64,000 bases of DNA from the NCBI GenBank assembly GCA_951812925.1, contig OX638369.1:23589329-23653328 (forward strand). Direction: 5' to 3'. The DNA comes from Calliopum simillimum (lineage: Eukaryota > Arthropoda > Insecta > Diptera > Lauxaniidae). The position numbers and the translations under genes were made by a program. This document shows positions 10,241 through 21,486 of the stretch, in pieces (positions within the stretch are counted from its first letter, which is position 1; every line of letters starts with the position of its first letter). A model generated the notes under the pieces. That model had not been told where the DNA came from, ran no database searches, and was given only the letters and a program-made list of their open reading frames with translations.

Positions 10241-11260
10241 TAGTCAATATTTTCACACCATGTGTTTATTTTTATTCGTCTGGGCAATTTTTGAAAACAT
10301 TTTTTAAAATTTTAAATGATACCTACACGCGCAGTGACTGTTACACTGTACATCACAAAAAGAAGTAAAAAAAAAAATTTAACAAGAATGCTAAGACAGC
10401 ATTCCCCAGTTGTTGGCTTGTGCTCTTGTTTCGGTGTTTCATTTTTTTGCCTCAGTTGCTGCTGTGGTATCCTGTGCCCTTAGTGCGCGCTGAGCTTAAA
10501 TGTTTTGTTAATATCCTGTCGTTTATGTCTTTATTTAGGACTAAAATAATTTCTCATTTTTATTATACATCGTTTTTGCTTTTTTGTTTTTCGCTTTCGC
10601 TACTTCTCATTTTTATTTCTCTTGAGTTTTTCGTGGTTTGTGTAGTCAGGATGCGCCAGCAGTCAGCAGCCACCATGCAACATCGCACCGAAAATTCATT
10701 GCTTTTGCAGTTTATCTCTTGGTGTTTTTGTTTTAAAGCGCGTTGCCAATTTTGTCGTGGATATTTCACATCAAATTTCTTAGTGCTCTGCTTATTTTGG
10801 TTATGTATTTTTATGATATTTTCATTTTCAGTTTGGTGGCTCTTTAAATATTTATGCGTTGTATACACGCCCCCCCTTGGGCTATGAGTACATTTTTTGT
10901 GTTGCCATGCAGCGCACACTGCTATGAAAATTCAACTGCAATTAAACGCAGAAAATATTAAAATGTCGTAAGCACAAGGCACAACACAGCAACGGCATTG
11001 GGAGTTTTAACGCTAAAATGTTTCGTCCATTTTTTATAAAGCATTTAATTCCGCCCACCACATCATTAAAAATGTGGAAAAAATTGGCAGTTAATAAGAT
11101 TTTGAATGGTCTTTTTCTTCTGCGAAATGTGCTGGTGCTTCAAGTTAATTGAAAATTTTTTGTATGCATGGAATTTAAATGTTCTGAGGCCAATGGGCTT
11201 TAAATAAAGTTATAAATAGCTTTTGGTTATGAAAAATTTATGCTGCATGGGACAGCGGTG
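10241..11260. other. Spacer without supported gene
   Basis: A 155-codon open frame at 10420-10887 is rich in Phe, Leu and Cys and reads through TTT/CTT-rich DNA. An overlapping antisense frame is also open. I see no signal peptide plus domain pattern, splice context or recognisable family, so I do not call it a gene. Confidence 0.5.
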
Positions 11261-11261
11261 T

Positions 11262-12010
11262 CCTATGTCGACATTATCAACATTTATCCATTTTTGACAA
11301 CATTTTTGACTTTTTCAAAATTTGTAAAAATTTTTCGACTTTATCCACGCTAAACTATTTTTTCATATTTTTTCGACTTTTCAACATTGTCGGATTTTTG
11401 TCAACATTACTCGACATTATCAACATTTATCGAATTTGGAAACATTTTTCCGAAGGCAAAAGCCTTTTCAACATTTTTCTTTGTTTATTATTTTTCAACA
11501 TTTGTTGACCTTATTAACATTTTTTGAATTTTGGTATCACTTGTCTTATTTTGTCAACATCATCAATATTGTATTGATTTTTGACAAATTTTTGATTTAT
11601 CTCATATTTTCCGAGTTTCGTCAATATATTTTGATTTTGTCAACATGTTGATAGGCTACATTTTCCCACTTTGTCAGCAATACTCGAATAGTGATTTAGT
11701 AATTTTTGGACTTCTTCAAAATTACTCAATGCTTAACAACATTCTTAGAATTTACTTACTGATTTGTGACAACATTTGTTCACTATGTCAACATTATTCG
11801 ACTTTATCAACATTTTTTGGTTTCTGGTAACATTTTTCTACTTTGCAAGATTTACCAAGATTTAACGAATTTCGGAAGAAATTTTCCGACTTTATCAACA
11901 TTTTTCAACGTTTGTCAATATTATTAGACTTTTCTAACATTTGTCGAATTTCCGCAACATTTTTCGAATTTTTCAATACTTTTTCATATTTTGTAATACT
12001 TCCAATATAT
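11262..12010. repeat. Short-period degenerate minisatellite (CGACTTTATCAACATTTTT)
   Basis: The phrase TCAACATTTTTCGACTTT and near variants repeat at roughly 20-35 base spacing for about 740 bases. Drift is high, which suggests an old array. It leaves all three plus-strand frames partly open, which explains several short spurious open frames. Confidence 0.75.
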
Positions 12011-14180
12011 CTCAAATACAAACATTCGCTTCCATTTTTTCTGTTATTTTTTTTTTTTTTTTTTTTTTTCTTTATTTTTATTTAAGCCAAATGCAATATT
12101 TTTTTGGTTTTTAAATCTAATTTTTTTTTTTTTTCTTGTGGATTTTTTGTTCAGCCACATTCTTTATAAACAAAAAAATATTTACAACTTGCTCTCATTT
12201 CCTTTAAAATACACAATAATGTAATGATTTCTTTAGCACCTTATTATGCGTTGCTAACACTTCAACCGAGTCCGCACAACCCTTAGGCACACGCTTCACT
12301 TCACGCGCTTAGCAATCAACTTGTGTCTGAAGTGGCTGGCTGCTGTTATGTAAACAAAATATAAATTTTAAAAAAAAATGCATACAACAGAAACAAACCA
12401 TAGAAAACATAATAACAATGTAGAAACGTAAACAAAGACGGAGAAAAAATCCAATTGAATTTGTTAGCGAAGCGCAGCAACAAAACATAAACAAAAACAA
12501 CGTCGTCAATCCATATGTGTGATGTAGAATAAAGCAACAAAAGTATTGAAATGCATCTTTGCATTAATAATTGGGGTCACTCAACCCCATACTAAAGTTG
12601 TCCAGTGTGATTGGTGGACTCAATAAATGATATTTCACACGCTCGCCGGCTGGTACGTGTTGAGTGAAGGCATTGGATTTTAATACAATTCAAATGAGAC
12701 ATGAAACATATGACTCCAACGCAAGCAATTGCATTGTAATGATAAGTGATTTTGTTGGACAGATAGAAAATGTTTCAAGTTAAGAAAAATTCTGACAATT
12801 TTAAAAATTTAGAAAATTCTGATTTTATCAAAAACTAATGAAAGAGTGAAGATTGCTGAAAAAAAAAACTTTTAAAACTCTTAATTTCATCGTTTGAAAG
12901 GTCATTGCATAGCTACACAGCAAACAGTTTTGGTGTAAATTTCAAACAAATTGGAATGAATACAAATTCACACCAAAATTGGGTATAAAATCTATGCTAC
13001 AACTTGGTATGCAAACCGTTTAATCTTGTTCGTAAAAAAATTATACAAATAAAATATTAATACAATTTACTCTATTTTGGCTTAAAATTAATAGCATAAC
13101 CATGAAAAAATCTTTTATACTATTTTTGTTTAAATTTTATATAGAAGTTCATATAAAAGTATTTTAAACCATTTTATATAAAATTCATATTTTCCTATAT
13201 AAACCAATTAAACGTTAAAAGAAATATAATTTTTAGACAAAATTTTTCACAAGCTTACCAAAAAAACTGTGAAACCATTTCAGCAATATAAAACCTCACA
13301 ATTAGTTGCGAGATTGTATCACAACAAAAGATATAAAAAAACCATTTGCCATAATTTGCACAATAATTGTATAAAATTAAATGATTTCAAAAATTCCAAC
13401 AAAAATACAATACCATCAACTGAGTGGGTATTCAGCAACATAAAATATTAAATTACACAAAACGAAAGTGAACAAAAATCGAAACCTCAAAATACGATTA
13501 TAGCACAGAAAAGCGAAAGGAGGTAGGGTATCAACGTCATCATCAAAAAATCGTATCAATTCAATAAAATAAAATTTGTATAAAAATAGCAGGCAACAGC
13601 AACAACACACGCGCTTGTTAGCTTAAAAAGGCGAAACACAGCCAGACATGAAGAAAATTAAATTTTACAAAAATAAAAAAATCTAGAATTTCAATGAAAT
13701 TTCAGAAGGATAAAAACTAAAAATAAGGCATGAGGTGGGAGCGGGGGTAGCACGCACAACAAGACCCAATCGATGAAGTTTCTCCCACGAGACACTGAGA
13801 CTGGCGTTGTTGAAAACATGCAAAAACTTTCCAATAGAAGAAGCAAAAATTAAAAAACGTTGAAAAAATCGTAAAATTTAAAACAATCCAATGGAAATGG
13901 TATAGAAAAGGGCAACAGCAACTCGACAAAGTCGGTGTTGATTGAAGAAAAAAAAAAAAAAGAAACAAGGATAAAACTCCAAAAGTAGTGAATGGAAAAA
14001 TTGCATATTCTTCACATTACACTACAAGTAGTTACCAATATCTAAAATGTAGTTACGGAACTGATTTGCTGCAAATATATACGATGGCAATTCGATTCTA
14101 ACAATCAGCCATTTGGACAGAAAAAAAAAAAATATCTAGGTGAAGTGAAGAATCCAGTGGAGCTATGTAAAACCAAGTTA
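12011..14180. other. Ordinary AT-rich spacer
   Basis: T-runs at 12047-12069 and 12121-12134 follow the minisatellite. A small hairpin lies at 12928-12978 (TTTTGGTGTAAATTT against AAATTCACACCAAAA, one mismatch). No gene or transposon was recognised. Confidence 0.5.
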
Positions 14181-14359
14181 ATATTATAGGGTGTTTGAAG
14201 ATTAAATGGCATGTGCTTAAATCAAATAATTTTAAACTTTCAAATCAAATATCAATCTTAGTATTTTTAGTATTAAATAACTTTTGTTTTTTAAAATGAG
14301 CAGCTCGAAATTTAAAAAAAAAAAAACATTCTGTTGACATTGTCGCCCAGAAAAATTAG

Positions 14360-14722
14360 AATATTTCTGCGAATACTCTTTAACGAGGAGTCGTACAAAA
14401 AAAAATAAAAACCGTTCAAAAGATAATTGGGTTCTGTAAACATTCAAAAAAAACTTTTAAATGTCAAAAAACCGGTTTTTATTGAATAGCTTCTGAACGG
14501 TTACTTCAATGTGTACACATATGGCTTATTTTTTGTAGATCTTGTTTCAGAGATATCCTTCAAAAACCAGTATTTTCGAGACCTTAACGGTTTTTTTAGA
14601 CCATAAGTGGCTCCAAAAAAAATTTTATACGGTGTTTGCAAATCCAATTATCTTTTGAACGGTTTTTAATTTTTTTTTTTGTACGACTCCTCGTTAAAGA
14701 GTGTTCGCAATTTTAAAAGTAA
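14360..14722. repeat. Inverted repeat with roughly 90-bp arms
   Basis: The arm near 14365-14440 contains CTCTTTAACGAGGAGTCGTA, then ACCGTTCAAAAGATAATTGG. Its inverted copy lies at about 14640-14705. About 200 bases separate the arms, including an internal ACCGGTTTTTATTGAA stretch. It probably belongs to an inverted-repeat element whose boundaries I cannot fix. The right edge abuts the mariner region. Confidence 0.6.
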
Positions 14723-14862
14723 AATATTTTAATATGAACTTATACGTAGCATTTTAAATTTAGTTATCTCCTAAACTATAAGCTACACAAAAACATTTTT
14801 TAAATTTTTACATTAGAAATTTCCTGTGTTACAAAATTGTGGAGAAAAATTTTTCTGTACTA

Positions 14863-15763
14863 GGTGTACAAATATGAAACCGGTAATTTTTATTTAAAAA
14901 AAACACGTTTATTTTGCGAAAATGGTTCCAAATTTAATCTTCAAAGTACTTCCCCTTGCTAGCTACACATCTTTCAGGCAATTTATGGATTCCTCGTCAA
15001 ACAAATTTTTCGTTTTTTGAGGCTATCCATTCATCGAGCCATTTTTGCACTTCCTCGTAAGAATTGAAGTGCGAATCGTTGAGTGCGTGTCCCATCAATG
15101 AAAACAAATAGCAATCGGACGGCGCCAGGTCCGGTGAGTACGGCGGGTGGGGCAGGGGCTCCCAGTTGTACGATTCTACCAAGTTTTTATTGACCGCTGC
15201 TCGATGTGGCTATGCGTTGTCATCTTGGAATACAATTTTTTCATGGCGAAGTTGAAATTCGGGCCTCTTCTGACGTATAGCACGGTTCAAAGCGATCAAT
15301 GGTAGCGTGCACCAGTAACTGTTTCACCTGGTTTTAGTAGCTCATACCAAATAACATCACGCTGATCCCAGAAAATACACAGCATTGTCTTTCGGCCGAA
15401 GCGATTTGGTCTTGGCGTTGATTTGGGTCGTTGGCCGGGGCTCAAATATGATTTTTTTCGTTTGGGATTGTTGAAATAAATCCACTTTTCATCGCCAGTG
15501 ATGATTTGATGCGATTCAAAAGCGTTTTTCTTTAAATGGAAACAGAAAATCAATGCTTCCCGCAAATGAAGTTTTCAGGCACAAAATTTGACATCTTTAC
15601 GAGCGAAAAAAATGGGTTGTTGTATGAAACTTGACAAATTGTGAACTGAATATTGTTGACAGATGACAGAATGAACAATTAAGACACTTGGTACGGTTCG
15701 GAGGCTCAAACATATACGGCTATCGACCGCTAGATGTCATTACCGGTTTCATATTTGTACATC
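14863..15763 (-). mobile_element. mariner-family transposon, full-ended but internally deleted
   Basis: Twenty-five-base terminal inverted repeats lie at 14863-14887 and 15739-15763, with one mismatch. They contain TGTACAAATATGAAACCGG. A TA duplication flanks the element at 14861-14862 and 15764-15765. Total length is 901 bp, against about 1.3 kb for a complete mariner. The missing part falls inside the transposase gene, which runs on the minus strand. Both ends are well preserved, so the copy could in principle have been mobilised by a transposase supplied elsewhere (inference). Confidence 0.93.
14934..15594 (-). pseudogene. mariner transposase pseudogene (DD34D type)
   Basis: The minus strand starts at ATG 15594-15592 with MSNFVPEN, then after a frameshift gives HLREALIFCFHLKK, the usual mariner N-terminus. 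The frame jumps from AFESH directly to IITGDEKWIYF, the block holding the first catalytic Asp. The two helix-turn-helix motifs and linker have therefore been deleted, while the downstream frame is preserved. The rest of the catalytic core follows: PKSTPRPNRFGRKTMLC, WDQR, YELLKPGETV, FQDDNA with the second Asp, and YSPDLAPSDCYLF with the third. There are exactly 34 residues between the second and third Asp, the DD34D spacing of true mariners. A frameshift lies after GARYH (near 15296), and stops follow DDNA and NEKFV. The original stop is TAA at 14936-14934. The GHAL...SYEEVQKWLDEW tail resembles mauritiana-type mariners, but that subfamily call is tentative. Confidence 0.93.
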
Positions 15764-15765
15764 TA

Positions 15766-16300
15766 TGTAAATGTTTGCGTTAGCAAGATATTTGCAAAAA
15801 TCTGATTTTAGCGACCTTTGAGCCTGAATAACTTTTTATGCGCTCAATGGACTTCAATGGTCTTTTTACATATTATTCATTATGCTTTAATAAAGACAAT
15901 TTCGACTAAAAAAAAATTCACTTTGAATTATTTCGCATAGCAGCTCTTTTTTCGTCTTATTTTCCTGGGCTATTTCTACATTTTCGAAAAAATTTTTTAA
16001 CCGTTTCGAATTATTCAACATTTTTTTCTATTACAATTACACGCTCGTTACTCGGTTTTGGTTTATTTTTCACTGGGTTATTTGCAAAAAACACAATAAC
16101 AAAATGCTTGATGCCAAAATTATTAATAAAAATATGTTTTTAAGCAAGAAAGCACTAAATAAAGCTAATACGGAAAACTATTTTTATAAAATAATGTTCC
16201 AGAAACAGATGATCCTATATATTTATTACATCGGTAAACGATCAAAAATATCAGATATCATCATAAATGTCGTTTATAAACCAAAGTAATGAATAACATC
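15766..16300. other. Ordinary AT-rich spacer
   Basis: No gene or element recognised. Confidence 0.5.
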
Positions 16301-16304
16301 TAAA

Positions 16305-17535
16305 AAACTAAAAGTCCTAAAGTATCGAAAAAAATATTAAAATACCTTGAAGCAATCGGCAAAAGTCCAAATATATCGAAAAATATACAATATATCAATT
16401 AAATTTCCAAAGTATCGAAAATTATTGAAATACTTCGAAGCAGTCGGTAGGACTTCAAATATAGACTAACTTCGGGTAATGTGATATAGGCGGGTAATGT
16501 GATATACCAGCATATCTTCTTAAATAAACAACTCTCGGTAATGATTTTTTTGTCAACACCACAGTAACTGATAAAGAAAAGTTCTGCAAGTTTTTGAGCG
16601 CCCACCTTTATTTATTCTGCCTTCAGTGTGGTAAAATGGATTTAGCAGTGAATCAAAACTTTTTTTGCGTGTGCTTTATGCTAGGATCTAGCCTAAACTA
16701 AAATTGATATCATATCCGGAATATTAAATTCTGCAAGTGGGTGAATATACCTAGGCATAAATCAATTGAGTTTTTTATTTGCTGGAGTGTGTTTTTCAAA
16801 AATAACCTGATTGTTTTAAAACTGAAACTCTGGTAATCTGATATAGTGCACTTCTGGCACCGAAAATATTTGATGTTCCACTTGCAATGCAAAATGTTTG
16901 GCACGATGGTCTTTTGGCTCAAATCTAAAACGTTTTTCCTTATTAACAATTTGTTGGTCCAACATTTTTATATAAAGGTCACAGTTTTTAAGAAAAATGA
17001 GCTAAAGCTCTGTAAAAGCGATTTTAGTAATGTTTATCACTCCTTATCTGAAGTAGAAGTTCAACAACTAAAGTATCTTTATAACACGATGATCTTTTTG
17101 CCGAAAATGCAATTTGTTGGAATTTGTGATATAGTATATCGCATTACGCGCCAATTTTATTTTTATCTTTTTTTGCCTTTTTTCAATTTTGTTGAAATAA
17201 CTTAAGATTGGCTCACGGTAAAGAACTCCAAAAACATAACACATAAAGTGATAACAGCTATGCTTTGAAAACTACGTGTAATTTAAAAAACAAAAATGCC
17301 TACATCACATTGCCCGAACTTACTATATCGAAAAACTTCTAAAATATAGGTAAAAGTACGAAAGTATCGTAAAACATCTAAATAATCGATAAAAGTTCAA
17401 AAGGATTGAAAAATATTGAAATACATCGAGGAAATTGGTAGAAGGCTTGAAGTATCGAAAACCATCTTAAATATTAGTTAAAGTCCAAAAGTATCGAAAT
17501 ATCGGTAAAATTCCAAAAGTGACGAAAAACATTGG
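16305..17535. repeat. Degenerate repeat rich in AAAGTATCGAAAAA, split by an insertion
   Basis: Phrases such as AAAGTATCGAAAA...TTGAAATAC...CGAAG(C/G)A...CGG(T/C)A recur at about 60-70 base spacing at 16310-16466 and resume at 17325-17525. The gap between them is exactly the TA-flanked element at 16469-17320, so the repeat was interrupted by that insertion. Confidence 0.65.
16469..17320. mobile_element. TA-flanked inverted-repeat element with TTCGGGTAATGTGATATAGG ends
   Basis: A 22-base terminal inverted repeat occupies 16469-16490 and 17299-17320 with three mismatches; its core is TTCGGG(T/C)AATGTGAT(A/G)TAGG. TA lies immediately outside both ends (16467-16468, 17321-17322). The core recurs inside: CGGGTAATGTGATATA at 16491, TGGTAATCTGATATAG at about 16831, and GTGATATAG near 17127. 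The element is 852 bp with no recognisable transposase. The structure fits a non-autonomous Tc1/mariner/pogo-type element (inference). Confidence 0.75.
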
Positions 17536-17539
17536 ATTA

Positions 17540-18005
17540 CATTACAGGTGTCCCAGGAAACTATCAATCAAAGATGATTTTCCTCCAATATGCCCAGATA
17601 TTTTTCGTTTTAACTATGAAGCCTTCAGAAATCGCAGACAAATATCAATTAAAGTTTGTGTAGATAGATGTTTCTCCTCTATTATACCTAGATATTCTTC
17701 GTTTTAACTATGAAGCTTTCGGCTGACCTTTGCGAACCTTCGGGTTTACCAGAAAACTATCAGTAAAGGCTAGTTGATAGTTTACCATAGACTTATCCTT
17801 TTGATGTACCAAGATATTCTTCATTTTGACTATGAAGTCTTAGGGCAACCTTCGTGAATCTTTGATTTTTCCAGAAAACTATCAGTTAAAGCTAATTCAA
17901 AGTTTATCATAAAGGCTTTTCCTCTATTATACATAGATATTCTTGGTTTGAACTACGACTGACTTTCAGAAGCCTTCGTGTGTAGCACAGAAACTTTTCC
18001 ATAAC
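17540..18005. repeat. Tandem repeat, about 100-122-bp unit
   Basis: Four units share TAGATATTCTTCGTTTTAAC followed by TATGAAG, at about 17591, 17688, 17810 and 17933. The associated AGAAAACTATCAGTTAAAG block occurs near 17560, 17752 and 17873. No coding content. Confidence 0.7.
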
Positions 18006-18115
18006 TAAGATACACTCAGTGTAAAATTTTTAACTTAATTGGCCAAATAGTTTCTGAAAGATAGTGCTTCAAACACAAACTTAATCATTTTTCATATAAA
18101 TTTTCGCTCCCTTAA

Positions 18116-19151
18116 CCCATTAATGCCCAGCGGTGCCAAACGGCACCCAAAAATTTTTTCACTTTCAAAATAATTTAAAAATAACCAAAGCAACATTTGA
18201 CTTTGCGGAACAGATAATTAACAATTTGAATGTTTTCCCTTTAATTCAAAATCAATTTTTTTTTTTAGTTTGTGTCAAGCGTTCGCTGCAGTGGTTGTTT
18301 TTAAATTGTGTCTTGCGCGTGAAATGAAAAATTTTGCAATGCCGCAGTACCACAGGTAAGCAATCACCTTTTATTGATATCTTCGTGTATTTTTTTGAAA
18401 TTTTTTTTACACAGTGTTATTGTAGAAAGATTCGTTAATATTTTAAAATCAAAAACATTAAAATCTGTGCATAATTAAAAGAGTTGTGATAATTTGAAAA
18501 ACCAAAGTGCTATACGGCACCGCTGGGCACTGGCTAGCAATTTTATTCTGAGTGCCGTATGGCATCGCTGGGCATTACCTAGCACGGAAGTTATTGTTTC
18601 TCTATGTGCCGCACGGCACCGCTGGGCATTAGCCAACAATAAATTGTGTATGTAAGTGGGTGATAACTCTTATCACAACACAATTTGTATAGTATAAAAA
18701 CTACATGTTGGGTTTTTATGTTTTACTTTTAGGGAATAAGTTTTAATTAAAGAGCCATTTGAATGCTTTATTGCATTTGTTAACAAGACTTTCGACTCAA
18801 AAGGATTTAATCCTTGCAGTTGAACATACTATTACTTTTCTCCTTAATTATGCTATAATCTAAGTTTATAGCTTTCTTTTGACTTGTGAGTGATAAACAA
18901 TATATAATTTAATTGTTTGAAGTACATATCAGGACCTTTTTTTACTAAAAACAGAAAATTTTTCCTGTTACATAAAAAAAAAGCAAATGTATATGAATGC
19001 CCAGCGGTGCCGTACGGCACCCAATCATTGAGCCGTTCCTAACCAAGACTTGGTAAATTTTTTTTTTCATAAGCATAGCTTATATCCAGGAGACTAACTC
19101 CTGAAAATTTCAGCATCGTATCTACTGTGGTTCTCGTTGGGCATTAATGGT
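18116..19151 (+). mobile_element. piggyBac-like non-autonomous element, copy 1
   Basis: TTAA flanks both ends (18112-18115, 19152-19155). The left end starts CCCATTAATGCCCAGCGG and the right end is the inverse, TTGGGCATTAATGG. A TTAA target duplication with CCC-type termini is the piggyBac signature. The composite motif TGCCCAGCGG fused to the palindrome GTGCCGTACGGCAC occurs at 18124-18146, inverted at 18508-18529, 18552-18574 and 18606-18628, and direct at 18998-19020. There is no transposase gene. ATGCCGCAGTACCACAG followed by GTAAG at 18339-18360 could be a leftover first exon. The second copy at 59162-60196 is the same size within one base. Confidence 0.85.
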
Positions 19152-19179
19152 TTAACGAAAGATTTTAGAAACAAAAACT

Positions 19180-19320
19180 AACTTATGTTTTTCCTAGGCT
19201 CTAAGGTAACTCCATACCGAATTTCATCTAAATCCGTTCAGCAGTTTCGGCGTGTAAAGGTAACAGACAGACAGACAGAGTTACTTTTGCGTTTATATTG
19301 TAATATTAGTATAGATAGAG
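19180..19320 (+). repeat. Dispersed-repeat 3' end (GACAGACAGACAG...AATATTAGTATAGAT)
   Basis: The text ACCGAATTTCATCTAAATCC, GTTCAGCAGTTTCGGCGTG, then (ACAG)n and TTATATTGTAATATTAGTAT is a sequence style widely seen at the 3' ends of insect SINE/LINE-type repeats (general knowledge, not searched). It starts about 30 bases outside the piggyBac-like element. No box A/B pair or open frame is visible, so the type stays open. Confidence 0.45.
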
Positions 19321-19339
19321 TTGAGATGCCTGTACTTGA

Positions 19340-20235
19340 ATGGGGTGATAGCTTTGTTAAATAATGATACAAATAGAAGAGTAAAAAGTTAAAGTTTTTG
19401 AAGAAATTGACGTATTTGGCTAATATAAATTACACTTTATCCTAGAAGTACGCCATGTGCTTGAATACAGCGTTTTTTGCAATTTGAAGCAAAGATAACT
19501 CAAAAGAATGATCAGATTCTTTCAAAGCACGTCGCAATTCTATATAAGTAATTGGCTATATAATTGGAATTGAAAACTAGTAAGGGTGTTACCTTTGGCC
19601 TGGTCAAACACTAAATACCCCACACAGCAGTGTTTTGAAAATTTTGCTTGTATGGGAGGTGCCACGCCCTCTTGTCCAAATTCACCCAGTTTTTTCTCAG
19701 AGTTTACATTTATAGTTCTAAGCATTTGAGTGAAATTTGGTTGAATTATCTCAAAAAATGGGTTTTGAGGCTTTTGCTTATATGGGAGGTGCCACGCCCT
19801 CTTGTCCAAATTCGTCTTGTTTTTGCTCAGAGCTTGTTCTTACAATTTTTAGTATTTATGTGTATTTTAGTTGCATTGTCGTGAAAAATACTCCAAAAGT
19901 TGTATTTTGAAGATATTTTTCGCACAGGCTGTAGGCGTGTCTATTGACCAATTTCTCTCATTTTTGATCCCCCGAGCTAGCTTTGACGACGAAGGCTGTG
20001 TACCAAATTTCATTGAATTATCTTGCTTAGTTTTGCCAAAAAAAAATGTATTTCTACACACAGCCAGCCAGCTAGCCACCCAGCCAGACAGACGGACATG
20101 GCTTTATCGACTCAGGAGGTGACGCTGATCAAGAATATATATACTTTTCTATATCTGCCACACCTCATTCTCTGAGTTACACATGGAAGGACAAAGTGAA
20201 TATACCCTTGGTGTAGAGTATAAAAAGTTGTAAAT
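19340..20235 (+). repeat. Composite dispersed repeat with 132-bp internal units, copy 1
   Basis: Two units starting TATGGGAGGTGCCACGCCCT (19651 and 19783) are followed by TTGTCCAAATTC and TTTTTGCTCAGAG, 132 bases apart. Downstream comes (CAGC)n, GACAGACGGACATGGCTTTA, TCGACTCAGGAGGTGAC, ATCAAGAATATATATACTTT and GGTGTAGAGTATAAAAA. A second copy with the same order lies at 24300-25105. The GGACATGG...TCGACTC...AATATATATAC tail is widespread in fly genomes (general knowledge). Non-coding. Confidence 0.7.
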
Positions 20236-20715
20236 TTGCTGACTTCAACTTTTTTGATTTTGAACTTTTTTACTATTTTTCCCAATTTTTTTGGTTCCCC
20301 TACTACTTATTAATGTTGTCAATTTTAACTCGTTCTTGAAAAATATTTTTGGAGAAAAAAAAAATTTCCAGATCGAGTATGTGGTGGGGAAAGACTTATA
20401 CATTACCTCAGTACACTGTGCTCACGATCGAACTTCACCACCAGAAGAAGTTCAGAGGTAAGTTGCGAGTTCATCTTTTAATATAAAACTAGGCAGCGAT
20501 GCCAAAGCCAGGCATACATATGCTGAAACTAATGACCCATGTTAATACTTCTTCGATATTATCATTAACTCCAATATAAAGTCATATGTAACTATCTGTA
20601 ACAATGTTAATACTCACACTTTTGTTTTACTTAGTTTGGAAAATTTTATGCTTTAGGAAGAAATCTTGGATGGTACTCTTTTATCGACACACATTGACAT
20701 AAGAGTTGAAAATTA
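20236..20715. other. Spacer before LINE fragment
   Basis: No feature recognised. A degraded upstream part of the following LINE may lie in 20640-20715, but I could not read a convincing frame. Confidence 0.4.
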
Positions 20716-20719
20716 ATAA

Positions 20720-21256
20720 GTCCTTACTAAAAACTCAAGAATAGCAAAAGCAAAAGGCGCGTTTGCTCAACTGAACAAAATATGGTCTTCATCCGTTATA
20801 TCTACCAAAACGAGAGTGCGCATTTTTGATTCGAATGTGAAATCGGTTTTGTTATATGGGTGCGAAACATGGCTTGTTACTGAACAACTAACAAACAAGC
20901 TGCAAGTATTCGTCAACAAATGCTTAAGGCGTATACTAAAGGTTTGGTGGCCTCGCACTATATCAAATGCCGAGCTACATCAAAAATGCAAACAGAAGGC
21001 TATAGCAAACGAGATCAAGCTGCGCAAATGGGGATGGATTGGTCACACTCTCCGGAAACCACACAGCGAAGTTTGTCGCCAGGCCCTTGAGTGGAATCCA
21101 CAAGGCAGTAGAGGACGTGGTAGACCCAAAACCAACTGGAAAAGGTCGTTGGAAAGGGAAATCCAAGAATCGGGAAAATCGTGGCAAGAGATCAAAGTCA
21201 TCGCAAGGGATCGTGACAAATGGAGAGATTTCATATTGGCCCTATGCTCCTCCTAG
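20720..21256 (+). pseudogene. LINE reverse transcriptase, C-terminal end (RTE-type likely)
   Basis: The frame is open from just after a TAA at 20717-20719 to TAG at 21254-21256 without interruption. It includes SRIAKAKGAFAQLNKIW, then KSVLLYGCETW, LRRILKVWW, then GWIGHTLRK and RGRGRPKTNWKRS, and ends ILALCSS. These blocks form the region following the reverse transcriptase palm in the LINE ORF2 proteins often annotated as endonuclease-reverse transcriptase. The catalytic RT and endonuclease domains are absent, so it is a 5'-truncated, dead copy. The very short 3' UTR (about 14 bases) followed by a TACA repeat points to the RTE clade (inference). No frameshift is visible across 178 codons, so the insertion is relatively recent. 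Confidence 0.8.
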
Positions 21257-21290
21257 GAGTTAAAGGAGAATACATACATACATACATACA
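20720..21290 (+). mobile_element. 5'-truncated LINE insertion with (TACA)n tail
   Basis: The reading frame ends at 21256, then GAGTTAAAGGAGAA leads directly into TACATACATACATACATACA at 21271-21290. RTE-type LINEs commonly end in short tandem repeats rather than poly-A. Another 3' end of the same family, on the other strand, lies at 44751-44797. Confidence 0.75.
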
Positions 21291-21486
21291 AAAACTCTTT
21301 ATCGGATCGTAGATGGATTTTTTTCTACTTAAAATGCAAAATAGAACTCATCCATCTTTTAGAAGTATCGAAAAATACGTATTGCACCGTGTTTGATAGG
21401 ATAGTCAAATCCAAGCTTAAAAATTTGACACGCGTCATTATTACTACCACTGACAAACAAAAATGAATTGTTAGCTCCTTAAAAAT

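Noticed and set aside
10420..10919. 155- and 118-codon overlapping open frames on both strands
   Set aside because: Low-complexity composition, mutual overlap, no recognisable domain, no promoter or splice context.
18133..18327. Open frames of similar sequence in both piggyBac-like copies (18133-18327 and 59955-60179)
   Set aside because: Their similarity follows from nucleotide homology of the elements; the two frames diverge by frameshift after about 45 residues and match no transposase I know.
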